DNA of 64,000 nt. Origin: an uncultured Erythrobacter sp. Its GTDB lineage: Bacteria > Pseudomonadota > Alphaproteobacteria > Sphingomonadales > Sphingomonadaceae. The DNA is taken from contig CANNCZ010000002.1 in the NCBI GenBank assembly GCA_947503275.1, positions 1,136,733-1,200,732 on the forward strand, given 5' to 3'. Every line of letters starts with the position of its first letter. The stretch's first letter is position 1. Below are positions 1 to 8,754 of this stretch, one piece after another. The notes beneath the pieces are model-generated. The model was given only the letters and a program-made list of their open reading frames with translations, made no database searches and was not told the origin of the DNA. Both the position numbers and the translations under genes were made by a program.

Positions 1-287
1 CCGGGCTCAGTGGACACAACGGTGTACTGTTCCAGATTCTCACCAACGCCGAATGACGTCGAGAGTTCGGACACCTTCGCGTCGGCTCCAAGAGCTTCGG
101 CTGCTGCCTCAAAACATACGGCAGGGCCGTTGCTTGCCAGTGTCATTGACGATTGGGTCGAGCCGCTGTCACCGGGAACCGCTGTGCCCGAGGTGGTCTC
201 GTCTGCGCCGCTATCGCCACCACATGCGACAAGGATTAGCGACAATGTAGCTGCTGTGGCCGTCCGGCCCATTGTGTTCGTATTCAA
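1..287 (-). CDS. Partial lipoprotein, C-terminal end outside window
   Basis: An open minus-strand frame runs off the left edge. It starts at TTG 287, with GGAGG at 297-301 nine bases upstream; the in-frame ATG at 272 lies too far from that site. The N-terminus is a lipoprotein signal: a hydrophobic stretch ending in the lipobox LVAC (Cys at residue 22), then a low-complexity Gly/Ser/Thr linker of about 30 residues. A globular part begins around CFEAAAEALGADAKV. Family and function are not recognised. The lipidation site is clear; everything beyond it is unknown because the 3' end is missing. Confidence 0.75.
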   Translation of the reverse strand, partial: MNTNTMGRTATAATLSLILVACGGDSGADETTSGTAVPGDSGSTQSSMTLASNGPAVCFEAAAEALGADAKVSELSTSFGVGENLEQYTVVSTEP

Positions 288-369
288 GGCTTTGTTCCTC
301 CAAACAGTGCCCCCGCTCACCTGATTTTGCAGAGCAGGGGCACAAACCATTCCAAATTCCTCGTCGTTC

Positions 370-759
370 TTATGGACGGTGAATGCCGCAGACTTTGTGA
401 CCATCGGGATCGGTGAAGTAGCAAAGGTTCATGACACCCATGCTGCCTTCGCGTGGGCCGGGAGGGTCTTCGATGCTGGTTCCGCCATTGGCCACCGCGA
501 CGTCGTGAAGCTGTTGAATCTGCTCAAGTGAATCGCACTTCAAGCCGATAGTGAAACCGTTAGCGACGTTTGCCCGCTCGCCATTGATCGGCTCGCTGAT
601 TGAGAAGGTGTCGCCATTGTGGTTGTAGAACAGCCGCGTCTGGCCAGTATCGTTAACATGCGCAAAGGGTTCGCTCGCGCCAAGCACGCCGAGAACCGCA
701 TTGTAGAAGGATTTGGACCGTTCGATATCGTTCGAACCGATCATCACATGATTGAGCAT
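370..759 (-). CDS. VOC (glyoxalase/bleomycin resistance) family protein
   Basis: A single vicinal-oxygen-chelate domain fills the 129 residues. It opens with LNHVMIGSNDIERSKSFYN, the typical first beta-alpha unit, and ends with YFTDPDGHKVCGIHR, the typical last strand. VOC proteins are small cytoplasmic metal-dependent enzymes (lyases, dioxygenases, glutathione transferases) or binding proteins, and the substrate cannot be read from sequence. The metal ligands near the N-terminal His and the C-terminal segment are plausible but not proven. It has the same orientation as the edge lipoprotein, with no clear operon link. Confidence 0.85.
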   Translation of the reverse strand: MLNHVMIGSNDIERSKSFYNAVLGVLGASEPFAHVNDTGQTRLFYNHNGDTFSISEPINGERANVANGFTIGLKCDSLEQIQQLHDVAVANGGTSIEDPPGPREGSMGVMNLCYFTDPDGHKVCGIHRP

Positions 760-887
760 TTACAGTCTCCTCTTGGGGTATCCGCGATGAGACCTAAGGC
801 CGCTTCTGCACCGCGACAACCTGTTTGTTGAGGACATTTGCGACAGGCGGTAGCCGGGGGTTCATCTGGCCTGCGATAGGACACGGT

Positions 888-1283
888 ATGATCCTTCCCA
901 TGATGGCTGCGAGCGCCGCAATGCTCGCCCTCCAATCGGCCCCGCAAGCCGCACCCACGTCCCCGCCTATCACCACACTCGATCAATTGCCGATTGAGGA
1001 AGCGGCGGCTCCGCGCTGCGCCGTGGCCTTTGCGATTGTCGCGCGTTGGCAGGCGGCAAACGACCCCCGAGGCAGCGAGTACCCCGATATGCAAGAGGAC
1101 GGTGGACGTGAGTTCTTCGTCCGAACGCTCGCTGGCTTGATGGAGGCGCGCGAATTGAGCCGCGAGGCTGCAACGGATATCATCTTTGGCGAGGTGCGGA
1201 TGCTCAGCAACCCCGAAGGCGCTGAGCAGATCGCGGCGATGATGCCGGCTTGCCTGTTGATGAAGCGTTCTGTGGGCCTTTGA
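888..1283 (+). CDS. Small exported protein of unknown function
   Basis: 131 residues from ATG 888. This start is preferred over the in-frame ATG at 825 because it places a signal peptide (MILPMMAASAAMLALQSA, probable cleavage after APQAA) at the N-terminus. The mature part has two cysteines, in APRCAVAF and PACLL, that could form a disulfide, and is mostly helical. No family is recognised. It lies just upstream of the fzlA-like gene on the same strand, 45 bases apart, but a functional link is not evident. Confidence 0.6.
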   Translation: MILPMMAASAAMLALQSAPQAAPTSPPITTLDQLPIEEAAAPRCAVAFAIVARWQAANDPRGSEYPDMQEDGGREFFVRTLAGLMEARELSREAATDIIFGEVRMLSNPEGAEQIAAMMPACLLMKRSVGL

Positions 1284-1328
1284 CACCAGTGGATTTCGTC
1301 CACGCTTTCGGGCATGGGATTGATCATA

Positions 1329-2000
1329 ATGTGGCAGCTTTACCAATTCCCCCTATGTCCCTTTTCGCGCAAGATCCGTCTGTTGATGGGCGAGAAGAAC
1401 GTTGCCTATGAATTGGTGCGAGAGGATCCGTGGGAGGCCTCTGACGACTTCTTGAATCTCAACGCCGCCGGGCGCACGCCTGTCCTCGTCAATGAGGGCA
1501 AGGGGATCACGCTCGCGGATAGCCGCGCGATCGGTGAGTATCTCGAAGAGACCGTTGACCGTTCGCCTATGATCAACGGCACGGCAACGGGGCGGGCTGA
1601 GATCCGCCGCTTGGTCGCTCTGTTTGATGAGAACTTCTACAACGACGTCACCGCGCCTTTGATGCTTGAGCGAATGAAGAAGCGGTTGGTGTTCAAGCAG
1701 CCCCCAGATAGCGGCGCTTTGCGTCAGGCGATGCGGATGGCGCATGGGCACTTGGACTATATGGACTGGCTGATTGATACGCGCCCTTGGCTGGCGGGTT
1801 CGACGATGAGCCTTGCTGACCTTACCGCCGCCGCTCAGATCAGCGTGGCTGACTACCTTGGTGGGATCGACTGGGCCGGGCACGAGCAAACGCGCGGCTG
1901 GTATGCTGTGTTCAAGAGTCGCCCGAGCTTCCGCCCGCTGCTGTCCGAACGCATGGATGTGATCAAGCCGCCAGAGCACTACGCCCTCGTCGATGGGTAG
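1329..2000 (+). CDS. fzlA: FzlA-like glutathione S-transferase family protein
   Basis: 223 residues with a GST fold. The N-terminal thioredoxin-like domain carries FPLCPFSRKIRLLMGEK and the helical C-terminal domain carries WLAGSTMSLADLTAAAQ. The conserved ending RPSFRPLL...PPEHYALVDG matches what I recall of FzlA, the GST-like FtsZ-binding protein of alphaproteobacteria. In Caulobacter FzlA helps FtsZ drive constriction and is not known as a transferase. ATG 1329 is chosen over 1314 because MWQLYQFP is the usual family start. It sits 22 bases before msrB. An ordinary GST remains the alternative. Confidence 0.75.
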   Translation: MWQLYQFPLCPFSRKIRLLMGEKNVAYELVREDPWEASDDFLNLNAAGRTPVLVNEGKGITLADSRAIGEYLEETVDRSPMINGTATGRAEIRRLVALFDENFYNDVTAPLMLERMKKRLVFKQPPDSGALRQAMRMAHGHLDYMDWLIDTRPWLAGSTMSLADLTAAAQISVADYLGGIDWAGHEQTRGWYAVFKSRPSFRPLLSERMDVIKPPEHYALVDG

Positions 2001-2022
2001 TTTGGCGTTTTAGGAGCAAGAA

Positions 2023-2433
2023 ATGACCGATGATCCCAAAACCCTCACCGATGCTGAATGGCGCGCGAAGCTATCGCCGGAGCAGTACCATGTCCTGCGC
2101 GAGGCAGGGACGGAACGTGCGTTCACTGGGCAATATGACAAGCATTATGACGCAGGCGAATATACGTGTGCAGGATGCGGCACCGCTTTGTTCACCAGCG
2201 ATGCGAAATACAATTCCGGGTGCGGCTGGCCCGCTTTTACCAAGCCATCAGACGCTGAGACGGTCGAGGAACGCCGCGATGTCTCCTTTGGCATGGTCCG
2301 CACCGAAGTGCTCTGCACAGCATGTGGCGGGCATTTGGGTCATGTCTTCCCCGACGGTCCACCAGACCAAGGCGGCATGCGCTATTGCATCAATTCCGCA
2401 TCACTAGACTTTGCCCCAGAGGACGAGGGTTAG
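2023..2433 (+). CDS. msrB: Peptide-methionine (R)-S-oxide reductase MsrB
   Basis: 136 residues, the usual size for a stand-alone MsrB, which reduces methionine-R-sulfoxide in proteins. The structural zinc site is complete: C49/C52 in CAGC and C98/C101 in LCTACGG. The catalytic cysteine is C122 in RYCINSASLDF. No signal peptide is present, so it should be cytoplasmic. The partner enzyme MsrA is encoded separately near 17.1 kb on the other strand. An SD-like AGGAG lies just upstream of the ATG. Confidence 0.96.
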   Translation: MTDDPKTLTDAEWRAKLSPEQYHVLREAGTERAFTGQYDKHYDAGEYTCAGCGTALFTSDAKYNSGCGWPAFTKPSDAETVEERRDVSFGMVRTEVLCTACGGHLGHVFPDGPPDQGGMRYCINSASLDFAPEDEG

Positions 2434-2541
2434 AGAGCATCCGGGGACACAAGCGGGTTGCGGTGTTCACGCCCTGTTACAACTGCTCTATGCAGTGATG
2501 TAGGCCACCCGAAAAGGGCGTAAAAAGGGCTATACAATCGA

Positions 2542-4836
2542 ATGTCGAAGCGGGGTAACCAGCTGCAAAATAAGGGCAAGCGCGGATCGCGCCGCGCCGC
2601 TTCGGAGCGTGCACAGCGCGCGGGTTCAGGGGGCTCAGGTGGCGGTTCGGGCAAGAAGCGCCTGAATCGATCAGGCTCCACATCTGGTGAACCCAAACGC
2701 CAATCTGCCTTTTGGAAATGGATCAAGCGCCTCGCATTTTGGGGCACTGGTGCTGCGGTGCTGGCCGTGCTCGCATTAGCCGTTGCCGTTGGCATGGCCG
2801 CGCAATCGATCCCGGGTTTCTATGAATTGAAGGCAAGCCAGACGGGCCAGACTATTCTGGTGCGCGCGCGTGACGGCAGCGAGATTGTCGAGTTGGGTCC
2901 GAGTTTTGGCCAATGGCTGGAACACGAAGAAATCCCGGAAAACATGCGCAACGCGATGATTGCGGTTGAGGATAAACGCTTTGAATCGCATTTCGGCGTT
3001 GATCCCTATCGCACTGCGGGTGCCATCGTCGAAGGGTTCACCGGCGCGCGCAGCCGCGTGGGCGGAACGTCGACCATATCGCAGCAATTGGCGCGCAACC
3101 TTTTCCTATCCTCCAACCGCACGGTCGACCGTAAGGCGCGCGAGGCGGTGTTGGCGATGGCGTTGGAATGGAAGTTTTCGAAGGAGCAAATCCTCGAACT
3201 CTATCTGAACAAGGTGTATTTCGGCGGCGGCGCGTATGGCGTCGACAGCGCGAGCCGCAAGTTCTTCAGCCATCCTGGCACCGAATTGTCGGTGGCAGAG
3301 GCCTCGATCATTGCAGGTCTGGTAAAAGCGCCCAGCCGATATTCCCCCACCGCCGACGTACAGGCCGCCGTTGACCGGGCGAAAGTGGTCCTGCGGTTGA
3401 TGCGTGAACAGGGCTATATCACTTCCGCTCAGGCATCGGTTGATGTCGATACGGTCGAATTGAAACAGCAAGCGGGCCAGAATTCGGTGCGCTATTTTAC
3501 CGATTGGGCGCTGCCACAGCTGGATATCTTGCTGCCTGAAACCAACGCTCCTCTGGAGGTTTGGACGACGCTCGATACCGGGATGCAGCGCGCGGCGACG
3601 GCCTCGATTGATGCGAATACGCCGGATGGGTCGCAGGGCGCTTTGGTCAGCCTAGACCGCGACGGTGCGATTCTCGCTCTGGTCGGCGGCACCGACTATG
3701 TCGAAACCAATTTCAACCGCGCGACCAACGCTATGCGGCAGCCGGGATCATCGTGGAAATTGTTCGTCTTCTTGGCGGCGTTGGAGGCTGGCTATACCCC
3801 CGATGACCGGGTGAAAGATGTGCCGGTCACCATTGACGGTTGGAGCCCGCGCAATTCCAACGGTCGCAACGTTGGCGAAACCAGCCTGCGCACCTCCTTT
3901 GCCTATTCGATCAACACGGTCGCGGCGCAATTGGGCAATGAGGTCGGCTTTGGCACGGTCGCGTCCATGGCGCGCCGATTTGGCATTACCACCCCGGTCT
4001 CGACCTTCCCTTCGATGGTGCTGGGCGCCTCTGAGGTCCGCTTGATAGAGATGACGCGCGCATTCGCGGCCGTTTCCGCGGGCGGCATGGCGGTGGAGCC
4101 TTATGGCATCACCAAAGTGACGACAGCGGGCGGCGAAGTGATCTACGAGCACGAGAAGTCGCGTGAGACGCAATTGGTGCCTGACTATGTTGCCGCAGGG
4201 ATTACCGATCTGCTGCAAGCGGCGGTGCAAACCGGCACGGGCCGTGCGGCACAAATTGGGCGACCTGTTGCCGGCAAGACTGGCACAACCAGTTCAAACA
4301 AGGATGGTTGGTTTGTCGGCTTCTCATCCGGGATCACCACCGGCGTATGGATGGGGCGCGATGATGCAAGAGCGGTACCGGGCCTACAAGGTGGCCGAGC
4401 GCCTGCACAGGCATTCGCCGCCTATATGCGCTTTGCCGTGAAGGACCGCGCGGTCGAGGAATTCGACACCGAGCTGAACCTGCCCGAATGGCGGTTGGAG
4501 CCAGATGAAGAGGCCATGTTTGGCGATCCGGACGATTATTACTTCATCGATGAACAGGGCAATCTGGTGGAACCGGGTCGTGGCAATTCTGGTCGGGGTG
4601 AACCAGGGCGGGGCTTTGATCCAGAGAGCGGCAATGCGGTCGACCCGGTTGACGAACCGCCTCCTGCAGCGAGCCAAGATTTCTTGGAGCAGGCGACAGG
4701 GCAGCAAATCACTCCGCGAGGTGAGGGGGGCGGTCAGGGACCGCCACCGCCCAACAATTCGAGGCCGCCGCCTCAACCCGCCACACCGCCTCCGCGAGAT
4801 GGAGGCGGGCAGCCACCAAACAATCAAGGATTCTGA
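2542..4836 (+). CDS. Class A penicillin-binding protein (PBP1A family)
   Basis: A 764-residue bifunctional peptidoglycan glycosyltransferase/transpeptidase. A basic, Gly/Ser-rich cytoplasmic tail (1-55) precedes one transmembrane helix (about 63-87). The glycosyltransferase domain has its catalytic Glu at E143 in AVEDKRF. The transpeptidase domain shows all three motifs: S403-S-W-K, S456-I-N and K579-T-G-T. The last 120 residues are a disordered Pro/Gly-rich periplasmic tail. It polymerises and cross-links glycan strands during growth. It is followed directly by a terminator shared with the convergent protease gene. Confidence 0.95.
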   Translation: MSKRGNQLQNKGKRGSRRAASERAQRAGSGGSGGGSGKKRLNRSGSTSGEPKRQSAFWKWIKRLAFWGTGAAVLAVLALAVAVGMAAQSIPGFYELKASQTGQTILVRARDGSEIVELGPSFGQWLEHEEIPENMRNAMIAVEDKRFESHFGVDPYRTAGAIVEGFTGARSRVGGTSTISQQLARNLFLSSNRTVDRKAREAVLAMALEWKFSKEQILELYLNKVYFGGGAYGVDSASRKFFSHPGTELSVAEASIIAGLVKAPSRYSPTADVQAAVDRAKVVLRLMREQGYITSAQASVDVDTVELKQQAGQNSVRYFTDWALPQLDILLPETNAPLEVWTTLDTGMQRAATASIDANTPDGSQGALVSLDRDGAILALVGGTDYVETNFNRATNAMRQPGSSWKLFVFLAALEAGYTPDDRVKDVPVTIDGWSPRNSNGRNVGETSLRTSFAYSINTVAAQLGNEVGFGTVASMARRFGITTPVSTFPSMVLGASEVRLIEMTRAFAAVSAGGMAVEPYGITKVTTAGGEVIYEHEKSRETQLVPDYVAAGITDLLQAAVQTGTGRAAQIGRPVAGKTGTTSSNKDGWFVGFSSGITTGVWMGRDDARAVPGLQGGRAPAQAFAAYMRFAVKDRAVEEFDTELNLPEWRLEPDEEAMFGDPDDYYFIDEQGNLVEPGRGNSGRGEPGRGFDPESGNAVDPVDEPPPAASQDFLEQATGQQITPRGEGGGQGPPPPNNSRPPPQPATPPPRDGGGQPPNNQGF

Positions 4837-4850
4837 TGAGCCCCATACAA

Positions 4851-4885
4851 AACCCCCGCAAAGTGAGTGCTTTGCGGGGGTTTTT
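4851..4885. terminator. Bidirectional intrinsic terminator
   Basis: A perfect 13-bp stem (4851-4863 with 4870-4882) around a 6-base loop is followed by a T run on the plus strand and preceded by an A run. It can therefore serve both the PBP gene and the convergent degP-like gene. Confidence 0.9.
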
Positions 4886-4925
4886 GTTTGTGTGGCAGAC
4901 CGCTTAAGCGCGCGCCGCTATCCTA

Positions 4926-6458
4926 TCAGCGCAGGCGCACTGGCAGGAAGCGTGGTGGTGCACCGCGGCGCTGAATACGCAGCAGAACCGCATCCCGGTC
5001 CGAGCTTTCAGCCGAGGTAACCTGTTCGCGCAAAGCGGCGATTGTGGTCACGGCCTGATAGTTGGCGGACAGGATGATATCGCCCCGGCGCAGACCCTTA
5101 CGGCCCGCATCGGAGTTTGGATCAACTGCGCCGATCACCAGACCCTCCGTCTCTTCACCAACGCCCAAAGAACGCGCGATTTGCGGCGTCAGTTCGCGCA
5201 CTTGCAGACCGAGCTTCTCCGCAATCACGTCATCCATTTCATTGGGATCCATCGGCTCTTCGGCGTCTGGGTCAAAGCTCTCTTGCTGTTGTTGCGCAAG
5301 CTCAGCCTCGCTCGGGCGTTTGCCAAGCGTAGTGTTGATCGTCACCGCTGAGCCATCGCGCAACACTTCGATTGGGATTGTTTGACCCGGATCGATATTG
5401 GCGACAAGGAACGATACGGTCTGGTCAGAGGTCACTTCCTGACCATTGACGCCAACGATAATATCGCCTGCGCGTAAGCCCGCGTCTTCTGCCGGACTAT
5501 CGTCAGATACGATCTGTACGATCTCACCGCGATTGCGCTCAACACCCAGCGAATCCGCCAGATCATCGTTCATCGGTTGCAGGTTCACACCCAGATAACC
5601 GCGCTCAATCTCCTGACCTTCACGCAATTGCGCAACGATAGGTTGAGCGATTTCAGCAGGGATCGCAAAGCCAATGCCGACGCTGCCGCCGGATGGTGAG
5701 AAGATCGCATTGTTGATGCCGATCACATTGCCGCGCATGTCAAACAATGGTCCGCCCGAGTTGCCGCGATTGATGCTGGCATCGGTCTGGATAAAGCGGT
5801 CATAGGCGCCGCCTTGTCCGGTGTTGCGATAGACCGCCGAGACGATTCCCGATGTCACTGTGCCGCCAAGGCCGAAGGGATTGCCGATCGCAACCACCCA
5901 TTCGCCCACGCGGGTTTGCGCAGAATCGCCAAACTCAACAAAGGGGAAAGTGTTGTCGGAGATGATCTTGAGCACAGCCAAATCCGATGCCGCATCCGCG
6001 CCGATCAGTTCGGCCTCGTATTCGGTGCCATCAGGCATGGTGACAGTAATTTCTTCGAGCCGCGCACGGTTATCTGGGGTGACAACGTGATTGTTGGTCA
6101 CGACATAGCCATCGGCGCTGATGATGAAGCCTGAGCCGAGTGATTGTGCTTCGCGGCGTTGTGGTTGATTGCCGCCGCCGCGACGGTTGAACAATTCCGC
6201 GAATGGCGTGCCGGCAAATGGGTTACGATTCACTTCAACCGATTGGCGCGTCGCGATGTTGACCACCGCAGGCTGTAATTGTTCGGTCAGATCAGCAAAA
6301 CTTGCCGGAGCGCCTGCCTGAGGGACCACTTGATTCATCACCGAAGTGTCGTTTTGCGCGACTTGCGCGCCCGCTGGATAGCCCGTCATCAAAGAGACCG
6401 CAGCCCCTCCGACCAAAAGCGCGCTCGTCAGTCCATAAACATACCGCACGTTGCTCAC
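4926..6458 (-). CDS. degP: Do/DegP family periplasmic serine endoprotease
   Basis: 510 residues from GTG 6458, with AAGGA about ten bases upstream; an in-frame ATG at 6491 or 6506 is possible. A signal/anchor segment (RYVYGLTSALLVGGAAVSL) precedes a trypsin-like domain with a complete triad: His124 in TNNHVV, Asp159 in ASDLAVL and Ser234 in GNSGGP. Two PDZ domains follow. An acidic linker rich in Gln/Glu/Asp separates them. The family degrades and chaperones misfolded envelope proteins. It lies downstream of hflK-hflC on the same strand, a frequent alphaproteobacterial arrangement that suggests an envelope quality-control operon. Confidence 0.95.
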   Translation of the reverse strand: MSNVRYVYGLTSALLVGGAAVSLMTGYPAGAQVAQNDTSVMNQVVPQAGAPASFADLTEQLQPAVVNIATRQSVEVNRNPFAGTPFAELFNRRGGGNQPQRREAQSLGSGFIISADGYVVTNNHVVTPDNRARLEEITVTMPDGTEYEAELIGADAASDLAVLKIISDNTFPFVEFGDSAQTRVGEWVVAIGNPFGLGGTVTSGIVSAVYRNTGQGGAYDRFIQTDASINRGNSGGPLFDMRGNVIGINNAIFSPSGGSVGIGFAIPAEIAQPIVAQLREGQEIERGYLGVNLQPMNDDLADSLGVERNRGEIVQIVSDDSPAEDAGLRAGDIIVGVNGQEVTSDQTVSFLVANIDPGQTIPIEVLRDGSAVTINTTLGKRPSEAELAQQQQESFDPDAEEPMDPNEMDDVIAEKLGLQVRELTPQIARSLGVGEETEGLVIGAVDPNSDAGRKGLRRGDIILSANYQAVTTIAALREQVTSAESSDRDAVLLRIQRRGAPPRFLPVRLR

Positions 6459-6633
6459 GTCCTCTCGTTCCTTTTCTTCTCTGAGCGACATCGGCACGAA
6501 GGCCAAAACCGCTCAATTGTCCTCAAACTACGCACCCACAATGGGCCTAGACGCACTTAACGGCGATTGAACGACACTTGTAGTCGGTCGCCGCGTATCA
6601 GTCGTTCGTCCGATCCGCTTGATACGTTACGCC

Positions 6634-7470
6634 TTATTGCTGGCCTCGGAATTGGCGCAAATACTCATTTTCAGGTGACAGGATGATAGAGCTTTCTCCG
6701 CGACCTTCGCCGCGTGCAAAGCTTTGTTCATAGCTCTGCATCGCGCGGTAGAAGTCGTAGAAATTGCCGTCCTGACCAAAGCTTTCGGCGTAAATGCGCG
6801 CCGCTTCGGCATCCGCTTCAGCGCGGATCACACGGGCATCGCGTGTACCGGCGGCGCGAATGGTGCGCGCCTCACGTTCACGATCCGATTCCATCCGTTG
6901 GAACGCCGATTGCAATGGTGCGCCAGAGGGCAAGTCAGTGCGCTTAATCTGCACGTCGATCACTTCGGCGCCATATTGGCGAGCTTCTCGGTCAAGGTTC
7001 TCGCGCACATTAGCCAAAGCCGTGCCGCGTTCAGCGGTCAGCATGGCTGCAAAAGTCCGGCGGCCCAATTCCTGACGAAGGGCCGAGTTGAGGATCGGTT
7101 CAAGCGCAGTGCGCACGCCATCGGTGGTCCGCGCGCGCTCAATCATCCGTTTCGGATTGACGATGCGGAACCGTGCATACGCGTTCACCAACAGACGCTG
7201 CTGATCGTTCGACAGCACTTCCTCATCGGTCATTTCCAGATCGAGCACGCGTTTGTCGATGCGTTGAACTGTCTCAATCAACGGGATGCGGAAATACAAA
7301 CCAGCGGGATAATCGCTGCCCGGGCGGTTCGCGAAACGGACCGGTTCACCAGTGCGGATCACGACGACCTGTTCTTCTTCATTCACGACATAAGCGCTCA
7401 TGAAGAAGCCAATGATTGCAACGCCAAGGGCGATGATCGGCCAACGATAATTGTTCCAGAGAGCTTCCAT
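6634..7470 (-). CDS. hflC: Protease modulator HflC
   Basis: 278 residues. One N-terminal transmembrane helix (PIIALGVAIIGFFMSAYVV) is followed by an SPFH/band-7 domain beginning EEQVVVIRTGEP and a coiled-coil region with the typical ERGTALANV and AEADAEAARIYAESFG segments. HflC pairs with HflK to form a membrane cage that restrains the FtsH protease. The start lies 2 bases after the hflK stop, so the two are translationally coupled. The size fits the family. Confidence 0.95.
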   Translation of the reverse strand: MEALWNNYRWPIIALGVAIIGFFMSAYVVNEEEQVVVIRTGEPVRFANRPGSDYPAGLYFRIPLIETVQRIDKRVLDLEMTDEEVLSNDQQRLLVNAYARFRIVNPKRMIERARTTDGVRTALEPILNSALRQELGRRTFAAMLTAERGTALANVRENLDREARQYGAEVIDVQIKRTDLPSGAPLQSAFQRMESDREREARTIRAAGTRDARVIRAEADAEAARIYAESFGQDGNFYDFYRAMQSYEQSFARGEGRGESSIILSPENEYLRQFRGQQ

Positions 7471-7472
7471 GA

Positions 7473-8678
7473 TTATTGCCCCTGTTGAGTTGGTTGGGCC
7501 GGCTGCGCGGGCGCTTCGACCGTGATTTGTGGGGGCGGCGCAGCGGCACGGCGGCGCAGTTCGGGCAGCGGTAGATACGGCGTAACGCCGCGCGCTTCGA
7601 CGATGGTCTTATCCGTCACAGCGAGTACACGCTCCATCGTTTCATAATACAGCCGCTGGCGGGTCACGCCGGGGGCAAGGCGGTATTGCTGATAGACCTT
7701 ATCGAATGCTTCGGCTTCACCTTCGGCCTCTGCAATCGTTTGTTGAGCGTAACCGCGAGCCTGGTTGCGGGCACGGTCGGCGTTTTGTTCAGCAACAGAG
7801 ACGTCGCGGAAGGCCTCGACCACTGATTCGGGCGGATCGGCTTTTGCGATCTCGACACCGACCACCTGAATACCGGCCTGATACCGATCGAGTGTTTCCT
7901 GCATCCGGTCACGTACGGATTGTTGAATTTCTGCACGGCCTTGACCAGTGAAGGTCTCATCCAGCGTCTTTTCGGCAACCGATGCGCGCATGGCGGCCTC
8001 GGCGACTTCGTTGACGGTCTCTTCAGGCTCAGCGAGTTCGAACTTGAAATCCTCCAAGCTGTTGATGCGCCACCGCACAATATAGCTCAGATCGACAAGG
8101 TTTTGGTCGCCGGTCAGGATCAGTTTTTCAGCAGCACCCGCCGGAATATTGACCGCACGAACGCCTGTGACATCTTCGACGTCGACGGTTTCAATGGGAT
8201 ATGGTGCGGAAAATTGCAGGCCCGGTGTCATCGTGCGGCTGTATGAGCCGAGCGTCTTGACCACCGCATTCTCACCCGGTTGGATCAAGTGGATACCCGT
8301 GGCGAGGAACCAGAGGAGCGGAACCACAACAAACAGTATTGGCAACCAGCTGCCGCCGCCGGGGCGTTCTGGTATGCGGAAACTTGGGCCACCGCCTCCG
8401 CCTGCGCGGCGTGGACCTTCGGGACCGCGGTTTTTGAAAATGTCTTCGATAGAGGCAGAACGGCGTCCGCCCGGTTTGTCACCACCGCCAGAGCCGCCGC
8501 CTGGCAGCCACGGATTGCGCGGACCATCAGAGCCCCCGCCTTCGCCGTCTCCACCCGAAGGTGCGCCGTCACCAGAGTCACCTCCATCGTTGCTGCCGTT
8601 GCCGGAGCCGCCCCAGGGATTTTTCTTACCAGCCATCGCCAGTGTGAAATTCTTTTTGAATCCGTCGAATATTCGCAT
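7473..8678 (-). CDS. hflK: FtsH protease activity modulator HflK
   Basis: 401 residues from ATG 8678, chosen because AAGGA lies six bases upstream; a longer reading to 8762 would run through the mrp start region. The N-terminal cytoplasmic part is rich in Gly/Ser/Pro/Asp (about 15-90). Then come one transmembrane helix (LPILFVVVPLLWFLATGI) and an SPFH domain (PGENAVVKTLGSYSR). The C-terminus is Pro/Gln-rich (APAQPAQPTQQGQ). It is the first gene of hflK-hflC-degP and is transcribed divergently from mrp, 76 bases apart. Confidence 0.94.
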   Translation of the reverse strand: MRIFDGFKKNFTLAMAGKKNPWGGSGNGSNDGGDSGDGAPSGGDGEGGGSDGPRNPWLPGGGSGGGDKPGGRRSASIEDIFKNRGPEGPRRAGGGGGPSFRIPERPGGGSWLPILFVVVPLLWFLATGIHLIQPGENAVVKTLGSYSRTMTPGLQFSAPYPIETVDVEDVTGVRAVNIPAGAAEKLILTGDQNLVDLSYIVRWRINSLEDFKFELAEPEETVNEVAEAAMRASVAEKTLDETFTGQGRAEIQQSVRDRMQETLDRYQAGIQVVGVEIAKADPPESVVEAFRDVSVAEQNADRARNQARGYAQQTIAEAEGEAEAFDKVYQQYRLAPGVTRQRLYYETMERVLAVTDKTIVEARGVTPYLPLPELRRRAAAPPPQITVEAPAQPAQPTQQGQ

Positions 8679-8754
8679 GGCTATCCTTATAGGAACGCCA
8701 ATTGCGGAAAAACAGGGGTTGGCGCGCGGAATTTGCGGCTTAAGGCCATTGAAC

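Noticed and set aside
8149..8754. Long 5' extension of the mrp frame
   Set aside because: It is antisense to hflK and lacks a proper start; ATG 8755 gives the known N-terminus.
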